Positions 24,942 through 33,762 of a DNA stretch of 64,000 bases are shown here, one piece after another. Source of the stretch: JAWKTT01 sp041398965 (lineage in GTDB: Bacteria; Planctomycetota; Planctomycetia; Planctomycetales; Planctomycetaceae); assembly GCA_041398965.1 (NCBI GenBank), contig JAWKTT010000011.1, positions 84,876-148,875 of the forward strand, in the 5' to 3' direction. A program made the translations under genes and the position numbers. The notes under the pieces were generated by a model, which saw nothing but the letters and a program-made list of their open reading frames with translations, was not told the DNA's origin and ran no database searches. Each line of letters opens with the position of its first letter. Position 1 is the stretch's first letter.

Positions 24942-25931
24942 ATGCATTTGTTGCAGATTTGCAATGTGGGAGATGTGTGTGGTGGGACCGCCGCTTGTGC
25001 CTGGACCATCACTCGAGCGCTGCCAGAGTGTCAACACTCGGTGGCCTTTCTCTCCCGCGTCAAAGAAGAGACACGTCGGCACTTTGGTCACACGCGAGTC
25101 CTTGAGTGGAAGCAGGTTTCTCCCGACGGGGTACGGAAGTTACGCCCCGATCTGGTGTTGCTGCATAACACATCTGAGGGAAGAGGAGTCCCGATCAAGG
25201 AGGTGGCGTCGATTCAATACTTGCACTCGGCCATCACCCCTCTTTCCGCTCCAATCACAGTGGCTTGTTCGCAAGAGCTTCGCTCTCGATTGGAGTTGTC
25301 ATCCAGGCAAATTGGGGATCGCGTGAGTTCTGTGCTTTATCAACCGGTCCCAGTTCCCCCTCGACCGACTCATTGGACTGGAGAAACGCGATGGCTGAGG
25401 GACAGAATGGTAGTTGGACGGATCTGCACGCCGACAAGTCGTAAGTGGCCTGTCGAGTTGATTCCATTCTATCAGGAGTTGGCGGCGTCGTGCCGATCGA
25501 TTGACTGGGAGTTCGTGGGGTGCCCGACGATTCTGCAAGACGATTTGCGTCGAGCGTGTCTGGGGCGGGCGGTGTTTCATCCCGCATCCTGGGGAGCCCG
25601 CAGTCACTTGTGGCGATGGGATGCGATGCTGTATCACCATCCAACCTTGTCAGAAACGTTCGGCCGAACGTGTGCCGAGGCGATGCGGGCGGGATGCATT
25701 CCGATTGTCGATGATCGTGGGGGCTTTCGAGAACAGGTGACCCCGAAGACTGGCCTACTCTGTCGACAGACGAGCGAATTCGTCACGGCTCTAATGACGT
25801 TGCAATCACGAAGTCGGCGCTGGGTAATGCAACGCCAGGCGACTCAAATGGCTCACGACAGGTTTTCGTTGCAGGCCTTTTCGGTGGCGTTTCGAGAACT
25901 GTTGCGGGAAGCGTCAGGCACTCAATCGTAA
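24942..25931 (+). CDS. GT4-type glycosyltransferase
   Basis: 330 residues from ATG 24942 (MHLLQICNVGDVCGGTA); an in-frame GTG at 24897 would add 15 residues. The fold is that of a GT-B retaining glycosyltransferase. The C-terminal domain shows the donor-site sequence HHPTLSETFGRTCAEAMRAG, then CIPIVDDRGGFREQV and TGLLC, matching the E-x7-E and G-x-P-V-V-x motifs of family GT4. It would transfer a sugar from a nucleotide donor to an unknown acceptor. It ends the particle cluster and overlaps the 3' end of the convergent DUF1570 gene by 18 bp. Together with the preceding DUF115-like gene it is a candidate modifier of the tail protein. Confidence 0.8.
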   Translation: MHLLQICNVGDVCGGTAACAWTITRALPECQHSVAFLSRVKEETRRHFGHTRVLEWKQVSPDGVRKLRPDLVLLHNTSEGRGVPIKEVASIQYLHSAITPLSAPITVACSQELRSRLELSSRQIGDRVSSVLYQPVPVPPRPTHWTGETRWLRDRMVVGRICTPTSRKWPVELIPFYQELAASCRSIDWEFVGCPTILQDDLRRACLGRAVFHPASWGARSHLWRWDAMLYHHPTLSETFGRTCAEAMRAGCIPIVDDRGGFREQVTPKTGLLCRQTSEFVTALMTLQSRSRRWVMQRQATQMAHDRFSLQAFSVAFRELLREASGTQS

Positions 25932-26843
25932 CAGGTAATCGACAAGTCCAGTTTCCGCGTCGGGATGTTCTTTCTGAATCCGTTCCGCCAGCGTCGCTGC
26001 GGGGCGGTGCAGACGGAGGTCGTTGAGATACTCCGAGAGTAAGCGTCGACCTTGCGGAGCTTCGTGCATGAGGAAATGAATCCAGAGCCACGCCTCCTGA
26101 TAGTCGGCTCTCTGCATTTGATCGACACTCTCGAGCTGTTCCAGTCGCCGAATATCGGGACGCCATCCGTTTGCTGCTGCGGCTTTGAGTCGAGTCAGGT
26201 GTTCGCCGTTGACACCTCCAGCCACGCGACTGCCGACTTCGAAGTATTCTGCCAACCCTTCATCGACCCAGAGGGGGACATGTCCAATGGTCGAGTGGAG
26301 GAAACCGTGCGTGTACTCGTGCCGGAGGTCGACCATCGTCTGATCGCCCCAGAATGCGTAGACCGAGAGTTCCCGGGGGGTGCCGATGAAGAACGCACGA
26401 CGAGACGGGAGCGAGGGGTGCTTCTTCTTCATATAGGTTGCGTATCGCTGATCATCAGAGAAGAGATAGACAACAACCTCACGATCACTGGCAGGGATGC
26501 TGAGCAACTCCATGACCTGACCGCGAACCCGCTCCAGCTCTTCCAGAACCTCATCATTGCGATCGGCATTGCCATCGGAAAGGAGCAAGACCTGTTGCCC
26601 CTTCATGGCATGACGACTCGGAAGACCGCTGTTGAGAGAGTCTCGCGTGGTGGAACATCCGTGGGTCCAGAGAAGCATGAACAGCATCGGGACGATCGGC
26701 ATCAAACGGATCGACGACGAGAACAGTGGACGAAACGCAAGATCAGGACGCTGGCTTACGGCGCAGTGCGATCCGTCCGCCAGACTGAGCGGCTGTTCCT
26801 GAGATTCAGGGGGTCTTGTTTGAGAATGGTGCATCCTGACCAT
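25914..26843 (-). CDS. DUF1570-type zinc peptidase-like exported protein
   Basis: 309 residues from ATG 26843; a GTG at 26867 and an ATG at 26702 are alternatives. A hydrophobic segment MPIVPMLFMLLWTHGCSTT near the N-terminus suggests export, and the Cys may be lipid-modified although the lipobox is imperfect. The catalytic signature is RHEYTHGFLHS with the H-E-x-x-H zinc motif, followed about 20 residues later by LWVDEGLAEYFE, which supplies the third ligand Glu. This is the layout of the planctomycete DUF1570 family of gluzincin-like peptidases; their substrates are unknown. The long polar N-terminus before the hydrophobic segment makes the start uncertain. It converges with the particle cluster. 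Confidence 0.78.
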   Translation of the reverse strand: MVRMHHSQTRPPESQEQPLSLADGSHCAVSQRPDLAFRPLFSSSIRLMPIVPMLFMLLWTHGCSTTRDSLNSGLPSRHAMKGQQVLLLSDGNADRNDEVLEELERVRGQVMELLSIPASDREVVVYLFSDDQRYATYMKKKHPSLPSRRAFFIGTPRELSVYAFWGDQTMVDLRHEYTHGFLHSTIGHVPLWVDEGLAEYFEVGSRVAGGVNGEHLTRLKAAAANGWRPDIRRLEQLESVDQMQRADYQEAWLWIHFLMHEAPQGRRLLSEYLNDLRLHRPAATLAERIQKEHPDAETGLVDYLLRLSA

Positions 26844-26951
26844 GAGCGATCCTATCGGTCGCCGCACTGTCTGTAAGCCGTCCGATGTCGAGTCGGGCGG
26901 GGCGTCTTCTGTGGGATCGTGTCACAATCGCCGATTGGCAACAAGCCCGAT

Positions 26952-28160
26952 TCAGGCAAGGTTGGAACTCTGCAAGATGGGGAGTAAGAGGGCGATGACC
27001 ACAAACAGTACGATGGCAGCCATAACCAGCAGCATCAGTGGTTCTAGCATGCGGACGGCGACATCGAGTTCGCGGTTTGTTCGTCGTTCCAGGTTGTCGG
27101 CCACATCAATCAGGACTTTTTCCAAATTGTTCGCTTCTTCGCCGACGGAGACCATTTCGACCATCTCAGGAGGGAATTCGCCGCTGGCAGCAAGGGGTTT
27201 GGCCAACGATTTCCCAGCAGAGATGTTCTCGGTCGCAGCCGCGATCGCCTGACTGAGGACGGCGTTGCCGGTGGCATCTTTAGCAATGCGGAGTGACTGC
27301 AAAATAGGGACGCCGTTGTGCAGGAGTGTCCCAAGAATTCGACAGAAGCGGGCAATCGCCAAGCTGCGGACGATGCGGCCCACCCCCCAGGCCCGCAAGC
27401 GAAACTGATCGATCTTGAGCTTCCCGGACTCGGTTTGCTGCCAATACAATAGCCCTAGGACAGCCGCTCCCGTAAAGATGATGAACAACGGCCAATAGCT
27501 CTGAGTGGCGTTGCTGATTGTCAGCAAGGTGGTCGTCGCCCAGGGGAGCGAATCCTTTTCGGCCATACGATCAAAGACCGGCTGAAACTTGGGAACGAAC
27601 TTCACCATCAAAACCGCAACAATAATCAGGCCAAAGACCATGAGGAACACAGGGTAGATCATGGCTCCCATGACGCGCCCCTTGAGGTCTTCCTGGTGGT
27701 CGGTGAAGGCGGCGACACGCTTGAGGACATCTTCCACGAAGCCCCCTTCTTCACCGGCCCGAATCATGCTGATGACCAGTTCGCTAAATGCCTTGGGGTG
27801 TCGTCGCATCGCATCGTACAGGCGGCTGCCGTCGGCAACTTGCTCTTTGACATCTTTGACGACCGCCTGTAACGACTGGCTCTGAGACTGCCGTTCCAGC
27901 AGTTCGAGCGAACGAAGCAGGGGGACACCGGAGTGCAGCAGGTCGGAGAGTTGACCGTAAAAGATGGCGAGCTGACGCGGCTTGACTCGCTTGCCGACAT
28001 GCTTTTTCTCAGCAATCGCCGATTCGGCAAGGGAGACTTGGAGTGGGAACAACTCGCGCGCAGCGAGTGCCGCCAGCGCTTCTTGTTGGGACGACGCCTC
28101 GATGACTCCGGTCACTTGCTGTCCGGAGAACTGTCGAGCCGTGTACTGAAAATCGGGCAT
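26952..28160 (-). CDS. type II secretion/type IV pilus inner-membrane protein, GspF/PilC family
   Basis: 403 residues; ATG 28160 (MPDFQYTARQ), with ATG 28166 two codons upstream equally possible. Two tandem GspF domains are visible: LAIFYGQLSDLLHSGVPLLR and the later LAIARFCRILGTLLHNGVPI, each followed by its membrane helices. The C-terminal helix is LVMAAIVLFVVIALLLPILQ. GspF/PilC proteins form the inner-membrane platform that couples the assembly ATPase to pilin or pseudopilin polymerisation. No GspE or pilin gene lies near, so the remainder of the system must be elsewhere. The domain assignment is clear; whether it serves secretion or pili is not. Confidence 0.92.
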   Translation of the reverse strand: MPDFQYTARQFSGQQVTGVIEASSQQEALAALAARELFPLQVSLAESAIAEKKHVGKRVKPRQLAIFYGQLSDLLHSGVPLLRSLELLERQSQSQSLQAVVKDVKEQVADGSRLYDAMRRHPKAFSELVISMIRAGEEGGFVEDVLKRVAAFTDHQEDLKGRVMGAMIYPVFLMVFGLIIVAVLMVKFVPKFQPVFDRMAEKDSLPWATTTLLTISNATQSYWPLFIIFTGAAVLGLLYWQQTESGKLKIDQFRLRAWGVGRIVRSLAIARFCRILGTLLHNGVPILQSLRIAKDATGNAVLSQAIAAATENISAGKSLAKPLAASGEFPPEMVEMVSVGEEANNLEKVLIDVADNLERRTNRELDVAVRMLEPLMLLVMAAIVLFVVIALLLPILQSSNLA

Positions 28161-28833
28161 CACCATCCTTTAACGACAACTCGTCCACTCACCTCCTACG
28201 AACTCCCCGATGAGATTCTGATGGATGGGCTGGGCTGTCAGCAAGGAGAAACCTTGAGAAATCTCATCGCGAGGCGATGAAGGAATGAGTTTGGCCAATC
28301 CAAACCTGACGACAAAGTCCGTGATTCTCCGGTTCACTTATGTCAACCCGTTGGTCCTTTAACAACCTTTGGACTCGACAACGGACAGGGCATTCGAACC
28401 ATGGCTGAGTCTGAGCGCACGGAATCTGTTGCAACATGACAGCGTCGCCCAAGTGCGAAAATCCCTCCGAGGACTCAGCGACATGCTCTGGCTCGTTGCC
28501 GGACGGCTGGCACCGTGTCGCGAATGACTGGAGGACAAGAAGGGGGCACAGGCGTCACAGTCGGAAAATCTCGTGTGTTTTATGCAAAGTCTGGTCGAAG
28601 AGAGGGGTCTGACTGTGGATCGTCTCTGGGTTCGTCCGTACTTGTGAGATGTAAGGTGTGAAAGCTGGAGGGTTTTGGGAATGAGCGGTCCTGTCGATTG
28701 TCAGGTTGAGACGCTTCCAAAAAAATCCCTTTTCAGGCGACAGTTTGCCAGTCGCAATTGACACACGTCACAGACTTGGGACAATGAACACTTCACCTCA
28801 GCCGATTCCTCAGTTCCGACGAATCGAATTTCC
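28161..28833. other. 670-bp intergenic region between divergent genes
   Basis: Lies between the start of the minus-strand GspF-type gene and the start of the FHA gene. Small open frames on both strands have no recognisable content. A promoter-like pair is present near 28758-28785. No tRNA, known riboswitch or repeat of the window was recognised. The length is notable for this otherwise gene-dense window; a small RNA cannot be excluded. Confidence 0.4.
28758..28785 (+). promoter_or_regulatory. candidate sigma-70-type promoter of the FHA gene
   Basis: TTGACA at 28758-28763, a 16-bp spacer, and GACAAT (28780-28785; four of six matches to TATAAT). It ends about 48 bp before the start codon at 28834. 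The -35 is a perfect match; the -10 is moderate. Confidence 0.4.
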
Positions 28834-29304
28834 ATGATCGCACAACTCATCCCTGTCGACGGCGGTAAGCCGATCCAGATTGCCCGCGACCTCACCCTCG
28901 TCGGTCGCAAGCGGGGCTTGTGCGACGTGATCGTGGACCACACGAGTGTCTCCAAGATTCACTGTGTTTTGGCAAAGACGGACGGGCTGTTGTTTCTCCG
29001 CGACCTCGGCAGCACCAACGGCACACGGGTCAACGGCCAGCGCGTGACTCGCGGAGCACTTCTTCCGGGTGATGAGGTCTCGATCGCAAGTGTCAAGTAT
29101 CGCGTCTATCTGGGGCCGGGCGATTCTGTCGTCAGTCCGCACCTGCGTACCGAAGTTTTGGAGATTCCGGCAAGTCTGCGCAGCCGTTCAGTTGGCGGGA
29201 CGCTTCCCGAAGAAGGGGTCGAACTTGTTGGCGTCGACTCACGAACGATCGAAAGCGACAGCGACGTCCGCCTGCTCCCAGCCGACTCCCTCGACGAGTT
29301 TTAA
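28834..29304 (+). CDS. FHA-domain protein
   Basis: 156 residues. The first 95 residues are a forkhead-associated domain: LVGRKRGLCDVIV, then HTSVSKIHCVLAK (the S-x-x-H phosphothreonine-binding motif) and LRDLGSTNGTRVNGQRV, the most conserved part of the fold. FHA domains bind phosphothreonine peptides, so this small protein is a likely reader of Ser/Thr kinase signalling; planctomycetes have many such kinases, including the one at 46650-51545. The remaining 60 residues are acidic and without known domain, possibly a partner-binding tail. It is a single gene with its own promoter candidate. Confidence 0.92.
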   Translation: MIAQLIPVDGGKPIQIARDLTLVGRKRGLCDVIVDHTSVSKIHCVLAKTDGLLFLRDLGSTNGTRVNGQRVTRGALLPGDEVSIASVKYRVYLGPGDSVVSPHLRTEVLEIPASLRSRSVGGTLPEEGVELVGVDSRTIESDSDVRLLPADSLDEF

Positions 29305-29621
29305 TCGCCAACCGGCATCGAGTGTGTACAGTCCGCACGGCGCAGACCCGCTTTGTTGGTGGCCGTCCCGCACCACTGTTGCGACGGGGCTCACTTCTCG
29401 ATTTGCCCCATCTGACGGTCGAGGGGACTGCTGACGATGGCTCGTTACGGGCTCGCCAGCTTTCCTAGATTGTCTGTTGGGTGCAGTCGCTGGAGGTGGA
29501 TTGGCGAGACTTGGGGGTGCAGTGGTTTGGACTTCTTTGAGATTGTTCGCCCCCTGTCAGGTGGACATCGGGTAGAATTCACGGCACGACTTTTCGCTGC
29601 GGGGGGGAAGTCGTTGCAGGG
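29305..29621. other. intergenic region without a supported gene
   Basis: About 320 bp. No recognisable gene or hairpin terminator was seen. A TAGAAT hexamer at 29573-29578 could be a -10 element for the gene at 29622, but no matching -35 is present at the usual distance. Confidence 0.35.
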
Positions 29622-31733
29622 ATGACTCGTACACGTGAGCACCAACCGATCGGAGTGAGTGCCAACATGCTGAAATCAACAACGGTCACAGGAAATTTGC
29701 TTGGGGAACCATCGCGTGCGGGAGCCTTCATCCGAAGTTCCCGGCGATTGACAGCAGGGGTGCTGCTGGCGATTTTCGCAATGTTCTGGAGCGTCTCGCA
29801 AAGTTATGGCGAATTCGTCCCGGCGGAGTTCGAGTCTCGGATTCAGCAGGTTGTGGCAAAGAGTCGCCCGGCTGTGGTGGCCATCGTCGAAGCTGGTCGA
29901 CCAGTCGACGGAGCCTTTAGTGGGGTGATTGTCTCTGCCGAGGGACACATCCTTTCGGCGGCTCATGCGGTCGCTCCGGGGCAGCGATATGATCTGTTTT
30001 TGGCCGATGGACGTCGCCTGCGGGGTGTCGGTAAAGGGGTGAATCATGCAATTGATTGTGCGTTGATTCGTGTGACCGATGCCATACCGACCGACAAGCC
30101 ACTCCCATTTGCCGAGATGGGGCAATCTCAGTCGGTCGTAAAAGGACATCCTTGTGTCAGCATCAGCCATCCGGGGGGCTTCAATCGAGAGCGTGGTTCG
30201 GTTGTGCGATTTGGTCGCATCGTTCAGCCGCTGACGCAGATGTTCGGGATGATGGAGTCGACGGCCCTCATGGAACCGGGCGATTCTGGCGGGCCGCTGT
30301 TCGACTTCGATGGAAAAGTGATCGCGATTCACAGCCGCATCGAGGCAGAGCTTGATGCCAACTACGATATTCCCATCGATAGCTTTCGACTGTACTGGAA
30401 TGAGTTGAACGAGCAAAAGGCGTTTGATGTTCCGCGCATCCCTGGGATGCCGATCATCGGCTTCTCCGGTCGACGCGACCGGGAACTCGGCGGGATACTG
30501 GTGAATGATGTGATCGCCGGGAGTGCGGCTGCGGAAGCGGGCCTGCAGGACGGCGATGTCGTCCGAAAGGCTCAAGGGGCGATCATTCGGAATCCACAGG
30601 CAATCGTCAACATCGCGTTTTCATTGCTGCTGGACGGACGCAAAGACATGGAACTTGTCGTACTGCGGGACGGGACCGAACAGAAGATTCGACTCCCATT
30701 GCGCGCCTCAGAGACGGCGGTTGATGATGTGACACCAAGTCGACAATGGCTGGCTCCGGAACTGTCGAACTTGCCGAGACAATTCGCCACTCTCGAATCG
30801 CGACTGGATGATGTTTCGGTCTTTGTCGTCAGCCGTCGTGGACGGAATCGACTTCGAGCGATCGGGCTGCTGTTGAGTGAGCCGGGGTACATTGTCACCA
30901 AAAGTTCACAGGTTGACGCCAACCCGGTCGCGACACTTTCCAACGGACGGCAGGTTCCGGTGACAGTTGTCGCCCGGGACGATGTCAGCGACCTGGTGTT
31001 GTTGCACACCAGCGAGACGGTCCCAGTGGGGCTGGCGGTCATCGATCAGACGGACGCCTCAAAGCAGGTGACCATCCCTGGTAAGGGGGACTTCAACGCC
31101 GGTGCCACGCCCCCTGTCATCAAGCTCGGGTCGTTTCTCATCTCCCCCAGCCCTGATGGTCCAGGATGGGTGAGCGTGTTGAGTTCGCCACCGTTTCGAT
31201 CGGAGCGAATTCAGAGTCGCGGCTACTTTGGAGTCGTGCTGAAGGGGAACGATGGAAAAGTGACCATTGGCGAACTCATCCCTGGCGGCCCCGCTGACAA
31301 GGCAGGACTACGTTTCGCCGACCAGGTGCTCCAATTCGACGATGTCAAAGTGAACAAGACGACCGACGTTTACAACTTTCTACGTCGTCACGCCCCTGGT
31401 GATCAGGTGGAGTTAACTGTGCAACGAGAAGGCGAGGCGGCCCCATTGCAGTTGACTCTTGAACTCGGCGAACCTCCATTGGACTCGGATCACATTGCTG
31501 AGGAGTTTGAAGGAGGGAAGAGTACGCGACGCGACGGCTTCGCAACGGTCTTCTGTCACGACGCGCGTCTCACACCGGAAGACTGCGGCGGTCCGCTGTT
31601 TGATCAGCAGGGGGAGTTCATCGGTCTCAACATCGCGCGTCACAGTCGAACGCAGAGCTACTTTCTCCCCCGCACCATCGTCGCCGATTTCGTCCACAAG
31701 TCCCTTCCGGCGCATAAATCAACGGCAAACTGA
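29622..31733 (+). CDS. double trypsin-like/PDZ protein with a degenerate second protease half
   Basis: 703 residues, ATG 29622; a second ATG at 29667 is possible. A hydrophobic signal segment lies near residues 45-63 (LTAGVLLAIFAMFWSVSQS). The first HtrA-like domain keeps the triad: ILSAAHAV (His about 112), HAIDCALIRV (Asp about 144) and PGDSGGPLF (Ser about 220). A PDZ domain follows (GILVNDVIAGSAAAEAGLQD). The second half repeats the protease fold with GYIVTKSSQVD at the His site and ARDDVSDLVLLHT at the Asp site; a second PDZ (IGELIPGGPADKAGLRFADQ) is inserted, and the Ser strand reads PEDCGGPLF, with Cys for Ser. It probably acts in the periplasm in protein quality control, with the second unit serving in binding. 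Confidence 0.88.
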   Translation: MTRTREHQPIGVSANMLKSTTVTGNLLGEPSRAGAFIRSSRRLTAGVLLAIFAMFWSVSQSYGEFVPAEFESRIQQVVAKSRPAVVAIVEAGRPVDGAFSGVIVSAEGHILSAAHAVAPGQRYDLFLADGRRLRGVGKGVNHAIDCALIRVTDAIPTDKPLPFAEMGQSQSVVKGHPCVSISHPGGFNRERGSVVRFGRIVQPLTQMFGMMESTALMEPGDSGGPLFDFDGKVIAIHSRIEAELDANYDIPIDSFRLYWNELNEQKAFDVPRIPGMPIIGFSGRRDRELGGILVNDVIAGSAAAEAGLQDGDVVRKAQGAIIRNPQAIVNIAFSLLLDGRKDMELVVLRDGTEQKIRLPLRASETAVDDVTPSRQWLAPELSNLPRQFATLESRLDDVSVFVVSRRGRNRLRAIGLLLSEPGYIVTKSSQVDANPVATLSNGRQVPVTVVARDDVSDLVLLHTSETVPVGLAVIDQTDASKQVTIPGKGDFNAGATPPVIKLGSFLISPSPDGPGWVSVLSSPPFRSERIQSRGYFGVVLKGNDGKVTIGELIPGGPADKAGLRFADQVLQFDDVKVNKTTDVYNFLRRHAPGDQVELTVQREGEAAPLQLTLELGEPPLDSDHIAEEFEGGKSTRRDGFATVFCHDARLTPEDCGGPLFDQQGEFIGLNIARHSRTQSYFLPRTIVADFVHKSLPAHKSTAN

Positions 31734-32041
31734 TAACGTAAGGTCATGGATGTCTGTTGTTGGCGGTTCGTTGATGTCACATCGCCCCCGGGGCCATTCC
31801 GCCTGAAATCACATCGACGGTTGAAAGGAATTCTCGCCACACACCAGATGTGTGGGGTCTACGGCAGATGGTTGAATCGTCATTGGGGAAGCCGCGGGGA
31901 TCGTCGTGATGTTGTCGTTCATCAATCGCGTTGCATACAATGACTTGGGACACTGATTTAGCTTTGCAATACAGACTTTGCCCGAATGGGTGATTCGTTA
32001 CCGTTTGCGTCCTCGGGATGGGGGATGTTGGGAGATTGGTG
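31734..32041. other. intergenic region with a small hairpin and promoter-like sequence
   Basis: About 300 bp. A 7-bp stem CCACACA/TGTGTGG with a 5-nt loop lies at 31837-31855 but has no T-run. TTGTCG (31912-31917) and TACAAT (31936-31941), 18 bp apart, could be a weak promoter for the DUF1501 gene. No supported gene. Confidence 0.35.
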
Positions 32042-33493
32042 ATGTCGAACTTTTGTGGACGGACGCGGCGCGAGATGATGTGGCAGGCGGGAGCCGGGTT
32101 TGGGGGACTCGCGTTGTCGGCCATGATGGGGGACGAGTTCTTCGCCCGGCAGACGATGGCCGCAGATGGGAAGACGCCGTTCGTCAATCCGCTTGCTCCG
32201 AAAGAGCCGATGCACGCGGCGAAGGCGAAAGCCGTCATCTTCCTGTTCATGTATGGCGGTCCGAGCCATATGGACACGTTCGATCGCAAGCCGGAACTCG
32301 AGGGTCGCGATAATCAAACGGTCGAAGTGAAGACCTTTGGCCGGGGCGGCCACAAAAACCAGGGGCGAATCGTCGAGCCTCGCTGGAAGTTCAAGCAGTA
32401 TGGCGAGTGCGGGAAGTGGGTGAGTGACCTGTTCCCCGAGACGGCGAAGCATGTCGATGAGATTGCGTTCTTGCATTCGATGACAGCCGATTCGCCGATT
32501 CATGGCTCGGCCCTGTTGATGATGAACTCGGGTCGCGTGCTGAGTGGGTTCCCCTGTCTCGGTTCGTGGGCAAACTACGGCCTCGGCAGCGAGAACGAGA
32601 ATCTCCCAGGATTCTGCGTGATGTTAGACCCGCGTGGCGGGCCAATTTCCGGGGCGAAGAACTGGTCGAGCGGGTTCATGCCGGCGTCGTATCAGGCGAC
32701 TGTCATGCGGAGTCAGGGGGAGCCGATCTTGGACCTCAAGCCGCCGCAGGGGTTCGACATGTCGGCTCAACGGCAATTGCTCGACACGCTGCGAGAGTAC
32801 AACGAAGAACATGACGCCAGTCGTCAGAACAGTTCCGAACTTGGTGCCCGTATCGCCAGCTACGAACTTGCTTACAAGATGCAGCAACATGCTCCCGAGG
32901 CAGTCGAGATCGCGTCGGAGACCGAGGCGACGCAAAACATGTATGGCCTCAATCGTAAGGAGACGGAGACTTTTGGACGGCAATGTCTGCTGGCTCGGCG
33001 ACTCGTCGAGCGGGGGGTACGGTTTGTTCAGATCTACTCGGGAGGCAATCATAATGACGCCAACTGGGATGCACATGGCGACCTCGAACACAATCACAAC
33101 ATGCACGCAGCCGAAACCGATCAGCCGATTCATGCGTTACTGACGGACCTGAAAGAACGGGGTCTGTTGGACAGCACGTTGATCGTCTGGGGGGGCGAAT
33201 TTGGACGTCAACCGACGGCAGAGTATGCCAAGGGAACCGGCCGGGATCACAACTCTTACGGCTTCACCATGTGGATGGCTGGAGGAGGCATCAAGGGGGG
33301 GACCAGTTACGGGACGACGGACGAACTGGGGAGCCGTGCGGTTGAGAACCCACTGCATGTCAAGCATCTGCACGCGACAGTGTTGCATCAAATGGGCCTC
33401 GACCCGAACCGGCTGTCGTATTTTTACGGTGGCCTAGACCAGAAACTTGTCGGTGTCGAAGGGGCGTCTCCCGTGTGGGACATTCTGGCGTAA
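32042..33493 (+). CDS. DUF1501-domain protein (sulfatase-like fold, Tat-type N-terminus)
   Basis: 483 residues from ATG 32042 (MSNFCGRTRREMMWQAG). The N-terminus has RR followed by a hydrophobic stretch, the usual Tat-like start of planctomycete DUF1501 proteins. The family signature is clear: AVIFLFMYGGPSHMDTFDRK, then FLHSMTADSPIHGSALLMM, LARRLVERGVRFVQIYSGG, NHNMHAAETDQPIHALLTDL, VWGGEFGRQPTAE and the C-terminal LHQMGLDPNRLSYFYGGLD. The fold is related to alkaline phosphatase/sulfatase enzymes. These proteins are usually paired with a DUF1549/DUF1553 cytochrome gene; none is adjacent here. The biochemical role is not established. Confidence 0.93.
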   Translation: MSNFCGRTRREMMWQAGAGFGGLALSAMMGDEFFARQTMAADGKTPFVNPLAPKEPMHAAKAKAVIFLFMYGGPSHMDTFDRKPELEGRDNQTVEVKTFGRGGHKNQGRIVEPRWKFKQYGECGKWVSDLFPETAKHVDEIAFLHSMTADSPIHGSALLMMNSGRVLSGFPCLGSWANYGLGSENENLPGFCVMLDPRGGPISGAKNWSSGFMPASYQATVMRSQGEPILDLKPPQGFDMSAQRQLLDTLREYNEEHDASRQNSSELGARIASYELAYKMQQHAPEAVEIASETEATQNMYGLNRKETETFGRQCLLARRLVERGVRFVQIYSGGNHNDANWDAHGDLEHNHNMHAAETDQPIHALLTDLKERGLLDSTLIVWGGEFGRQPTAEYAKGTGRDHNSYGFTMWMAGGGIKGGTSYGTTDELGSRAVENPLHVKHLHATVLHQMGLDPNRLSYFYGGLDQKLVGVEGASPVWDILA

Positions 33494-33762
33494 TACCGGG
33501 GCGAACAGGTCGCAGAGACGTGCATCCTCAGATCCGGCTCAAGTCTTGTGACCCGAAGATTCGATACCATCGATACGTCCGTGTGACGGATGGGGGCGTT
33601 CGCGCAGAGATTCTGAGTCGACGTCGCCCGATTCCAATTGAACAGGTACCTCCCGAAATCTGTCGCAGCGTGTTGCGTCGTCCTTCATAAGCGATGTCAG
33701 GCTGCTGCAATAATCGGGGGGCAAACTCCGCTTTGGGGAACACCTCAGGGGATGGAACGCCG

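Larger units (their letters stand above)
14244..25931 (+). mobile_element. phage-derived particle cluster (GTA-like or domesticated tailed phage)
   Basis: Fourteen genes and one frameshift extension on one strand, in the usual order of siphovirus head-to-tail modules: protease-scaffold, capsid, connector-like proteins, stopper, neck, tail terminator, tube, tape measure, distal tail and hub, then two glycosylation-type genes. No integrase, terminase, portal, lysin or repressor was found in the cluster or its flanks. No attachment-site repeats were noticed. The left edge adjoins scpB, and the right end overlaps the 3' end of a chromosomal DUF1570 gene by 18 bp. The individual structural assignments are mostly by position and general pattern. 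The block as a whole is convincing because of the capsid, protease, neck and tape-measure signatures. Confidence 0.8.

Noticed and set aside
26052..26876. 274-codon plus-strand frame opposite the DUF1570 gene
   Set aside because: The opposite strand carries an intact HEYTH peptidase; the plus frame has no conserved content.
33475..33690. 71-codon plus-strand frame between DUF1501 and the broken HEAT gene
   Set aside because: Starts inside the DUF1501 gene in another frame. The later part looks somewhat protein-like but there is no family pattern, so it could not be supported.
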